Positions 56,623 to 63,238 of a stretch of DNA of 64,000 bases are shown here, one piece after another. Source of the DNA: Candidatus Accumulibacter contiguus. Its GTDB lineage: Bacteria > Pseudomonadota > Gammaproteobacteria > Burkholderiales > Rhodocyclaceae. Below the pieces are notes generated by a model. It did no database searches. It was not told the origin of the DNA and saw only the letters and a list, made by a program, of their open reading frames with translations. Made by a program: the position numbers and the translations under genes. The stretch lies in the NCBI RefSeq assembly GCF_012940005.1, contig NZ_SPMX01000036.1:1-64000 (forward strand), in the 5' to 3' direction. Numbering within the stretch: the first letter of the stretch is position 1; every line of letters starts with the position of its first letter.

Positions 56623-56628
56623 TATAAT
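56623..56628 (+). promoter_or_regulatory. Candidate -10 box before fmdB
   Basis: A perfect TATAAT preceded by GCG, 34 bases before the fmdB start. No good -35 match is visible 17 bases upstream, so the call rests on the -10 alone. If real, it would drive fmdB-DUF502-aspS. Confidence 0.4.
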
Positions 56629-56661
56629 TGCAGGTTTTGAAGCGTTTTCTGGGGGTTAGTC

Positions 56662-56943
56662 ATGCCGATCTACGCCTATCGCTGTACTTCCTGTGGTTTC
56701 GAGAAAGATCATCTGCAAAAACTGAGCGACTCGGCATTGCGCATCTGTCCCCAATGCGGTCAGGCCAGCTATACCAAGCAGCTGACTGCTGCCGGTTTTC
56801 AGTTGAAAGGCAGTGGCTGGTACGCGACAGACTTCAAGGGTGGCCAGCCCTCTGCCCCGACCGAAAAGCCGGAAGCCGGCGCCAAAACCACCGAAAAAGC
56901 GCCCGCATCCCCGACCGGAGCGACGGCGTGCGCCGACCACTGA
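56662..56943 (+). CDS. FmdB-type zinc-ribbon protein
   Basis: A 93-residue protein. The N-terminal MPIYAYRCTSCGFEKDHLQK and RICPQCGQASYTKQL carry two CxxC knuckles of a zinc ribbon (FmdB/CxxC_CxxC_SSSS family). The C-terminal 35 residues are Pro/Lys/Ala-rich. The function is unknown; the gene commonly sits before DUF502 and aspS. The next gene starts inside it. Confidence 0.88.
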   Translation: MPIYAYRCTSCGFEKDHLQKLSDSALRICPQCGQASYTKQLTAAGFQLKGSGWYATDFKGGQPSAPTEKPEAGAKTTEKAPASPTGATACADH

Positions 56944-57566
56944 TCAAACGCTACTTCATCACCGGCTTGCTGATCTGGGTTCCCATGGCGATCACCGCCT
57001 GGGTGCTGATGCTGATCGTCGGGACCATGGATCAGTCCTTGCGCTTGTTGCCGGAAGTGATACATCCGCACACGGTTCTTGGTTTCGACATCCCGGGGGT
57101 CGGGGCGATCCTGACCTTGCTGATCATCGTTCTCACCGGGCTTCTGGCTACCAATTTCATCGGGCAGCGGCTGGTCGTCTGGTGGGAGTTGTTGCTGGCG
57201 CGCATTCCAGTCGTCAATTCGATCTATCACAGCGTCAAGCAGGTTTCAGACACGCTTTTTTCATCATCCGGAAACGCTTTTCGCAAAGCCTTGCTGATCG
57301 AATATCCGCGGCGCGGCACCTGGACCATCGCCTTTCTTACCGGTAAACCGGGCGGTGAAGTACTTCGGCATCTCGATGGCGAGCATGTCAGTGTCTACGT
57401 TCCGACGACGCCGAATCCGACCTCGGGCTTCTTTCTGATGCTGCCGATAACGGATGTCATCGAACTCGACATGAGCGTGGATACCGCACTCAAGTACGTG
57501 ATCTCGATGGGCGTGGTGGCCCCACAGCTACGACCACAGGCCGCGAACACTCCCAGCCGACCATAA
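56928..57566 (+). CDS. DUF502 membrane protein
   Basis: A 212-residue protein with two N-terminal membrane segments (ITGLLIWVPMAITAWVLMLI and ILTLLIIVLTGLLATNFIG). The soluble half has PVVNSIYHSVKQVSDTLFS and YVPTTPNPTSGFFLMLPITD, which are characteristic of the family. The role is unknown. GTG start, 16 bases inside fmdB. aspS follows after 27 bases. Confidence 0.85.
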   Translation: MRRPLIKRYFITGLLIWVPMAITAWVLMLIVGTMDQSLRLLPEVIHPHTVLGFDIPGVGAILTLLIIVLTGLLATNFIGQRLVVWWELLLARIPVVNSIYHSVKQVSDTLFSSSGNAFRKALLIEYPRRGTWTIAFLTGKPGGEVLRHLDGEHVSVYVPTTPNPTSGFFLMLPITDVIELDMSVDTALKYVISMGVVAPQLRPQAANTPSRP

Positions 57567-57593
57567 ACTGAAACAAGTTACCCGGACAACAGC

Positions 57594-59397
57594 ATGCGTA
57601 CTCATTATTGTGGACAAGTCGATTCACAGCTTATTGGCCAGGAGGTTACGCTCTGCGGCTGGGCGCATCGGCGCCGCGACCATGGTGGCGTGATCTTCGT
57701 CGATCTACGTGATCGCGAGGGTCTGGCACAGATTGTATGCGACCCCGATCGGCCGCTGATGTTCAAGACTGCCGAGTCGGTCCGCAACGAGTTCTGCCTG
57801 CGGATTACCGGCAAAGTCCGCGCTCGACCTGAGGGCACGGTCAACCCCAACATCGCCAGCGGTGCGATCGAGATTCTTTGCCACGAGATGGAAGTCCTCA
57901 ATCCGTCGGTGACACCGCCGTTTCAGCTCGACGAAGAGAATCTTTCGGAGAACATTCGCCTGTTGCACCGGGTGCTTGACCTGCGGCGTCCGCAGATGCA
58001 GAACAACATGCAACTTCGTTACCGCACGGCGCGGGCCTTCCGCCGCTTCCTGGACGATGCCGGTTTCATCGACATTGAAACCCCGATGCTCACCAAGAGC
58101 ACTCCGGAGGGCGCGCGCGACTATCTGGTTCCCTCGCGGGTGCATCCCGGCCACTTCTTCGCGCTTCCCCAGTCGCCGCAACTTTTTCAAGCAGTTACTG
58201 ATGATTTCCGGGTTTGACCGGTACTATCAGATCACCAAGTGCTTTCGCGACGAGGATCTGCGCGCAGACCGCCAACCGGAATTCACCCAGGTCGATATCG
58301 AGACCTCGTTCATGAGCGAGGGCGAAATCATCGGGTTGATGGAAGAACTGATCCGGGCGGTTTTCAAGGAAGCGATCGCCGCCGATCTGCCCAATCCCTT
58401 CCCGCGCCTGAGCCATTCTGAAGCCATGCATCGCTATGGCTCAGACAAACCCGATCTGCGCGTGACTCTCGAACTCGTCGAAGTCGCCGACGCGCTGAAG
58501 GATGTTTCCTTCAAGGTCTTCGCCAGTGTCGCCAATAGCGAAGGGGGTCGTATCGCCGCCTTGCGCATTCCCGGAGGGGCGAGCCTGACGCGTGGCGAGA
58601 TCGACGCCTACACCCAGTTTGTCGGCATCTATGGCGCCAGAGGGCTGGCCTATATCAAGGTCAATGATGTCACGCAACTCAACGAGGCTGGCCTGCAATC
58701 ACCGATCGTCAAGAACCTGCACGCGCGCGCGCTGCAGACGATCGTCGAGCGGACTGGCGCGCAGTCGGGAGATCTGATTTTCTTTGGTGCCGACAGATGC
58801 AAGGTGGTCAACGACGCGCTCGGCGCCCTGCGCGCCAAGATCGGACACGAAAAGGGCTTCGTCAATGGCCATGCCTGGGAGCCGGTATGGGTTGTCGACT
58901 TTCCGATGTTCGAGCATGACGCGCAGGAGAAGCGTTGGACAGCTTGCCACCACCCCTTCACCAGTCCGAAAGACGAGCATCTGGCGCTGCTGGAAAGTGA
59001 CCCTGGCGCTTGTCTGGCCAAGGCCTACGACCTGGCACTCAACGGTTCCGAGCTCGGTGGAGGATCGGTGCGGATTCACCGGGCGGCAGTCCAGGAACAG
59101 GTCTTCAGGGCGCTCGGCATCGGTGAGGAAGAGGCGAAGCTCAAGTTCGGCTTCCTGCTCGATGCCCTCAAGTATGGCGCTCCACCGCACGGCGGACTGG
59201 CTTTTGGTCTGGATCGCATCGTGACGATGATGGCCGGAGCCGAGTCGATCCGGGATGTGATCGCCTTCCCGAAAACCCAGCGTGCGCAGTGCCTGCTCAC
59301 CGACGCACCGAGCGGTGTGGACGAAAAGCAGCTACGGGAACTGCACATCCGCCTGCGCCAGAGAGTCGAAACGCAGATCGAGATTGGCAAAGGCTAA
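57594..59397 (+). CDS. aspS: Aspartyl-tRNA synthetase, frameshifted
   Basis: About 600 residues, the normal bacterial length. The anticodon-binding OB fold comes first ([20 protein letters not shown]). Class II motif 2 is [20 protein letters not shown] and motif 3 [13 protein letters not shown]; a GAD insertion lies between them. One extra T in a run of five (58183-58187) breaks the frame; four would give [17 protein letters not shown]. An essential gene, so a sequencing error is by far the most likely cause. Confidence 0.96.
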
Positions 59398-59799
59398 TTG
59401 CAGGTGCTGAAAATCGTGACCTTTCTGCGGCTGCTGCTGCTGGCCGCGCTGCTCGGTGGTCTGCTTGGCGCGGCCCATGCACGTGAACCCAGATCCCTGG
59501 CGAGGGTCGCGTTGGCCGACTTGCCACCGGAGGTAATGCAGACCCTGCTTCTGATCCGGCAGGGTGGACCCTTTCCCTACCCGCGCAAGGATGGGAGTAC
59601 TTTTGGCAATTTCGAGAAACGCCTGCCCTTGCAGGCACACGGCTACTATCGGGAGTACACGGTACCGACACCGGGTAGCCGAGACCGTGGAGCGCGCCGA
59701 ATCATCGCCGGCGATGGGCGCGGCGGTGATGTCGCCAACTCCAGCGAGTTCTATTACACGGATGATCATTACCGCAGTTTCCGCCGCATACGCGAATAG
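59398..59799 (+). CDS. Barnase-family exported ribonuclease
   Basis: A 133-residue protein with a signal peptide (LLLLAALLGGLLGAAHA). The mature part fits the N1/T1/barnase family: Glu in HGYYREYTVPTP, Arg in GARRIIAGDGRGG and His in YTDDHYRSFRRI, which correspond to the catalytic Glu, Arg and His. It should cut RNA after guanosine outside the cytoplasm. TTG 59398 directly after the aspS stop, or GTG 59404. The inhibitor gene follows 2 bases later. Confidence 0.85.
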   Translation: MQVLKIVTFLRLLLLAALLGGLLGAAHAREPRSLARVALADLPPEVMQTLLLIRQGGPFPYPRKDGSTFGNFEKRLPLQAHGYYREYTVPTPGSRDRGARRIIAGDGRGGDVANSSEFYYTDDHYRSFRRIRE

Positions 59800-59801
59800 C
59801 C

Positions 59802-60245
59802 ATGAGCCAGAACGACTTGCAGAACCTGCTCGAAGATGCAACACAAGCCGGGATCTACCACTTGCCCTGGAGTGCTCACAGAGTCGTCAAAGCCGCTGCG
59901 GAAGCCGCCGGCTTCGCCTGCTTTGACCTCAGTTTTGGCGACTCCGACCGTGTCGACATCGTACTCGCTAAACTCGGACGAGATCTCGACTTTCCCGAGT
60001 GGTACGGACACAACCTCGATGCCCTGAAGGATTGTCTGACCGATTTTTCGTGGTGTGAAGCCGCAGGTTATGTACTGATCATCACCCGGGCTGAAATCCT
60101 GGGAGCCCAGGACCCGGCGGCTTTTCATGCCATAAACGAGGTATTTGCCGCGGCCATTGCCGAATGGCGCTTGCAGGGTTTACCGATGTGGGTGTTTTAC
60201 GATCTTCGTGCTGACGGACTGGCGGTTCTCCCGACCCTGGCATGA
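59802..60245 (+). CDS. Barstar-family ribonuclease inhibitor
   Basis: A 147-residue cytoplasmic protein with the barstar signature DFPEWYGHNLDALKDCLTDF, whose Tyr, Asn and Asp residues block the barnase active site. It should protect the cell from the ribonuclease encoded just upstream before its export. The two genes are 2 bases apart, and the stop overlaps nudB by 4 bases. Confidence 0.9.
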   Translation: MSQNDLQNLLEDATQAGIYHLPWSAHRVVKAAAEAAGFACFDLSFGDSDRVDIVLAKLGRDLDFPEWYGHNLDALKDCLTDFSWCEAAGYVLIITRAEILGAQDPAAFHAINEVFAAAIAEWRLQGLPMWVFYDLRADGLAVLPTLA

Positions 60246-60691
60246 AGCAATACAAGCGACCGGTGTCGGTGCTGGTCGTGATCCATACCCGGGATCTGCA
60301 GGTGCTGCTGCTCGAACGTGCTGCCCATGCAGGCTACTGGCAATCGGTCACCGGCAGCCAGGAAAACGATGAGCCATTGCTGACAACTGCCATCCGGGAA
60401 GTCGGCGAGGAAACCGGGATCCAGGTGCGCGCCGAGGATCTGCTGGATTGGCGGCTCAGCAACTGCTACGAGATTTTTGCCGAGTGGCGTCATCGTTACG
60501 CTCCGGGGGTCCTGCACAATACCGAGCACGTCTTCTCGCTGCTGCTTCCGGCAGCACAGCCGGTCACCGTCGCTGCCGAAGAGCATTTGCGTTACTGCTG
60601 GTTGCCGTGGCGCGAAGCGGCCGCGAAATGTTTTTCGTGGAGCAACCGCGACGCAATTCTCATGCTGCCGGAGCGGATGTCTGTGCGCTGA
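60242..60691 (+). CDS. nudB: Dihydroneopterin triphosphate diphosphatase (Nudix)
   Basis: A 149-residue Nudix hydrolase. The box is intact: Gly in TGSQENDEP, then REVGEETGI. VSVLVVIHTRDLQVLLLERA and LSNCYEIFAEWRHRYAPGV are typical of NudB, the folate-pathway enzyme that hydrolyses dihydroneopterin triphosphate. Its place after aspS is common in related bacteria. Confidence 0.9.
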   Translation: MKQYKRPVSVLVVIHTRDLQVLLLERAAHAGYWQSVTGSQENDEPLLTTAIREVGEETGIQVRAEDLLDWRLSNCYEIFAEWRHRYAPGVLHNTEHVFSLLLPAAQPVTVAAEEHLRYCWLPWREAAAKCFSWSNRDAILMLPERMSVR

Positions 60692-60869
60692 GCCGCTGCT
60701 CCAGGCAAGTTGAGCAGTAACAGCCGACAGCAGCAGCGCCCGGTTCCAGGGTAAGCGTCGGCTTTTCCATACACCAGCAAGTGGAGTGGCCGACCACCGC
60801 ACCGCAGACAAAGGCGGTGCCGCAGTCCGTACACCGCGTCGTCATGGTGTTTTCCGGGAGTATTGGCAT
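60660..60869 (-). CDS. Cysteine-rich CWC-family protein
   Basis: A 69-residue protein with eight cysteines: TRCTDCGTAFVC, STCWC and GCYCSTC. This matches the small CWC family, which looks like a metal-binding knuckle, with no known role. The ATG at 60869 has an excellent GAGAGGAGGAC and lies 9 bases after the bufC stop, so it is likely the fourth gene of the bufferin operon. Its 3' end overlaps nudB on the other strand by 32 bases. Confidence 0.8.
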   Translation of the reverse strand: MPILPENTMTTRCTDCGTAFVCGAVVGHSTCWCMEKPTLTLEPGAAAVGCYCSTCLEQRLSAQTSAPAA

Positions 60870-60878
60870 GTCCTCCTC

Positions 60879-61643
60879 TCAATCCTTAGCCAGCAGGCCT
60901 TCGGTGATCCAGCGCTGGAGAAAACCGGCGGCCGTCTGCGCCGGTTCCGGCACACCGGACTCGGCGATCAACGTGCAACAGTCGGCGAAACTGGCCGCTT
61001 GGGTCAAGGCTTGCAGGGCCGCCGCTTCGCAGGCTTCGGCAGATCGCCAGCAGCAATCGAGCGCCGGTCGCCAGATCAGCAGCACATGCGGCAATCGTTG
61101 CGGTTCCTCGCTGGCGACTTCGCTATTCGCATTGAGCGCTTTCCAGACCGGCTCGACACGCCACGCCAGATCGATCAACTGCAAGGAAGGCAGGGGTCTG
61201 AATCGCCGCAGAGGCCAGTCTTGCAGCGGCAACGCAGCGAGGTCGTCACGGGTGAGAGCGGCAGCATCTGCAGCGTCGAACGCCGTACGCATCGCCCAGT
61301 CCATCCGCGCCAGGTCGAGCAGCGCGGGGTGTGGCAAGCGCCCTGGCGCAGCGTCGAGAAACTCCACCAGCCTGTGGCCGAACCAGCGAATCGAACGGAA
61401 ATGTGATGGATGTTCATCGATATACGCGCGCGCCAGAAGATCAAAAGCGTCATCGCCGAGCGCCCGCTGCAGAACCGGGAAATTGTCGCGCAGGGCCGCC
61501 GTCAGACGGGCACGGTAAGCCTGCAGGTAAACGCCGATACCACCCGCCAGCAGTGCTCCCTCCGCAGCAAACAAATCCGGGGTGAAATTTTCCAGCAGAA
61601 TGGCTTTCTGGAAACGCTGCTGCAACTCTGCCAGGGTACTCAT
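60879..61643 (-). CDS. bufC: BufC/HvfC-type protein (DUF2063)
   Basis: A 254-residue protein. LQQRFQKAILLENFTPDLF and IGVYLQAYRARLTAALRDNF match DUF2063 (putative DNA-binding/RiPP recognition domain), the partner of the MNIO enzyme in bufferin synthesis. It should bind the precursor's leader and present it to BufB. The start overlaps bufB by 4 bases. Confidence 0.88.
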   Translation of the reverse strand: MSTLAELQQRFQKAILLENFTPDLFAAEGALLAGGIGVYLQAYRARLTAALRDNFPVLQRALGDDAFDLLARAYIDEHPSHFRSIRWFGHRLVEFLDAAPGRLPHPALLDLARMDWAMRTAFDAADAAALTRDDLAALPLQDWPLRRFRPLPSLQLIDLAWRVEPVWKALNANSEVASEEPQRLPHVLLIWRPALDCCWRSAEACEAAALQALTQAASFADCCTLIAESGVPEPAQTAAGFLQRWITEGLLAKD

Positions 61644-62473
61644 GCGGCCTGTTCGATCTGGGTGTGTTGTGCCCGCGTGCGAGCATAATCGAGTTCGGCG
61701 ATGAGCACCGCAAGCGGCGGCATGTTGTCGTCGCGCTCGATCATCGTCGGTATTGGACCAAGTCGCCCAACGGTATAGGCGTACAGATCCCAGACGGCCT
61801 CACAAATCGGCTGATCGTGAGTATCGATGAGGTAGCTGCCATGCTCCTCGTGTCCGGCCAGATGGATCTGGCGAACCACCGCAGGCGGTATGGCATCGAT
61901 GAAGGTGTGCGGATTGAAATGGTGATTGACGCTGCTCACGTAGACATTATTCACGTCGAGCAGCAACTCACAGCCGGTATGCCTGACCAACTCGCGAATG
62001 AACTCCCATTCGCTCATCTCGTCAACCCGGTAGCGCACATAGCTGGAAACGTTCTCGAGCAACAGCGGCTGGCCGAGAGCCTCCTGGACCTGTGCCACGC
62101 GTGGCTCGAGTTGCCGCAGTGCCGCCTCGGTGTAAGGCAGTGGCAGCAGGTCGTGGAGGTTCAACGATCCGGTTCCGGTCCAGCACAGATGGTCCGAAAC
62201 CCAGGCAGGCTCAACGCGGTCGACCAGCGCCCGCAACTGCCGCAAGTACTCCGGATCCAGGGCATCGCTGCCACCGATCGAGAGCGAAACACCGTGCATC
62301 ACCATCGGATAGTCGCGGCGGATGCGATCGAGATAGTAAAGCGGTTTACCACCCGCGACGAGATAGTTCTCGGATATGATCTCGAGCCAGTCCACCCCTC
62401 GTGGTGACTCGACAAAATCCCGGTAATGTTCGGTACGCAGGCCCAGGCCGAAGCCTTTGATGGTCTCGCGCAT
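61640..62473 (-). CDS. bufB: BufB, multinuclear non-heme iron oxidase (DUF692/MNIO)
   Basis: A 277-residue TIM-barrel enzyme of the MNIO family. KGFGLGLRTEHYRDFVES, DWLEIISENYLVAGGKPL, VMHGVSLSIGGSD, PLLLENVSSYVRY, LLLDVNNVYVSSVNHH and QIHLAGHEEHGSYLIDTHD carry the Glu, His, Asp and Asn ligands for the iron site. It converts cysteines of the precursor to thiooxazole-type heterocycles in described bufferins. It starts 75 bases after bufA. Confidence 0.92.
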   Translation of the reverse strand: MRETIKGFGLGLRTEHYRDFVESPRGVDWLEIISENYLVAGGKPLYYLDRIRRDYPMVMHGVSLSIGGSDALDPEYLRQLRALVDRVEPAWVSDHLCWTGTGSLNLHDLLPLPYTEAALRQLEPRVAQVQEALGQPLLLENVSSYVRYRVDEMSEWEFIRELVRHTGCELLLDVNNVYVSSVNHHFNPHTFIDAIPPAVVRQIHLAGHEEHGSYLIDTHDQPICEAVWDLYAYTVGRLGPIPTMIERDDNMPPLAVLIAELDYARTRAQHTQIEQAA

Positions 62474-62548
62474 GGCGTCTCCTTCAGGTTGGCGCCGGGG
62501 GTGACCACCTGCCGGTCGGCAGCCCGGTCACGCCCCCCTGCATCGAGC

Positions 62549-62809
62549 TTACTTGACCACCTTGCCACCCGCATCGGTGCATTCCTTGGCGCTGGCTTTG
62601 GTCACCCAGCCCTGGCCCTTGCAGGCATTGGTCCCCTTGCACTCGCTCTTGGCCGTCTTGCATTCGGAATGGCCCTTGCACGAGTTGATGCCGGCACAGT
62701 GTACCGGGCCTCCTTCCGCAGCGTGGACGGTCGGCGCCAGCATGCCGCCAGTGGCAAGAAGGGCAGCCGCAGCGGCGGCGATAGCGACACCAGACAGTTG
62801 ATTCGACAT
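62549..62809 (-). CDS. bufA: Bufferin-type precursor peptide, BufA2-like
   Basis: An 86-residue precursor. A Sec-type signal peptide (IAAAAAALLATGGMLAPTVHA) is followed by a 55-residue mature part with six cysteines: VHCAGINSCKGHSEC, KSECKGTNACKGQGW and KECTDAGG. The Cys-x-Gly-x-Asn-x-Cys-Lys-Gly pattern marks the BufA2 type. Modified bufferins bind copper in the periplasm in described cases. RBS AGAGGAGAAAG. A candidate ECF promoter lies about 70 bases upstream. Confidence 0.9.
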   Translation of the reverse strand: MSNQLSGVAIAAAAAALLATGGMLAPTVHAAEGGPVHCAGINSCKGHSECKTAKSECKGTNACKGQGWVTKASAKECTDAGGKVVK

Positions 62810-62878
62810 TTCTTTCTCCTCTTTAGTGGATGGATTGGGTCAAAGCTGGCCGTTCTGAAACCAGTTCTCTGACATTGC

Positions 62879-62908
62879 TTAGACGCATGCAGGCTGGAAT
62901 TACTTACA
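62879..62908 (-). promoter_or_regulatory. Candidate ECF sigma-factor promoter of the buf operon
   Basis: On the minus strand, TGTAAG (62903-62908), a 17-base spacer and CGTCTAA (62879-62885) fit the -35 (TGTAAC-like) and -10 (CGTC) elements of ECF sigma promoters. bufA begins 70 bases later. No ECF sigma gene is in the window. Confidence 0.6.
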
Positions 62909-62958
62909 CCAAAGGCAAATATTTTTTCACCGCCATTCTGGAGCTTGGGTTTGATGTG

Positions 62959-63146
62959 GAAGTCGCGTATGCGATTCACGAATCTCCCCTCCCCCCTCGC
63001 GGGGGCGAAGGCGGGGTTTCGCGGAGCACTGCTCCGCGCCGCCGCAGCCGGCCCGCGATGCAGCGCGGGCCGTGGGAGGGGTCGGGGGGAGAGGGAAACG
63101 GTCATGACTTTCATGATCGGGGGTGTCTGGAAAAGTCATGACCGTT
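62959..63146 (+). repeat. Dispersed palindromic repeat, copy F (with internal insertion)
   Basis: A forward copy as at 4343-4462, but the C/G-rich arm is split by about 70 extra bases (63006-63074). The insert holds two small hairpins, GCGGAGCACTGCTCCGC and GCCCGCGATGCAGCGCGGGC. The 52-base core (63097-63146) is complete with perfect arms, and it ends 23 bases before the rpoH CIRCE operator. Confidence 0.88.
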
Positions 63147-63169
63147 AGTTGGACGAACTTTTCTGTCCA

Positions 63170-63196
63170 TTAGCACTCTCAGGCAACGAGTGCTAA
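63170..63196 (+). promoter_or_regulatory. CIRCE operator (HrcA site) upstream of rpoH
   Basis: A perfect inverted repeat TTAGCACTC-N9-GAGTGCTAA, which is the CIRCE consensus bound by the heat-shock repressor HrcA. It lies 43 bases before the rpoH start codon. TTGGAC (63149-63154) just upstream might be a -35. So rpoH is probably repressed by HrcA and released upon heat shock. Confidence 0.93.
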
Positions 63197-63238
63197 AATG
63201 AAACTTGTCATCAGTAACGTGCAGGAGGAATCATCCAC

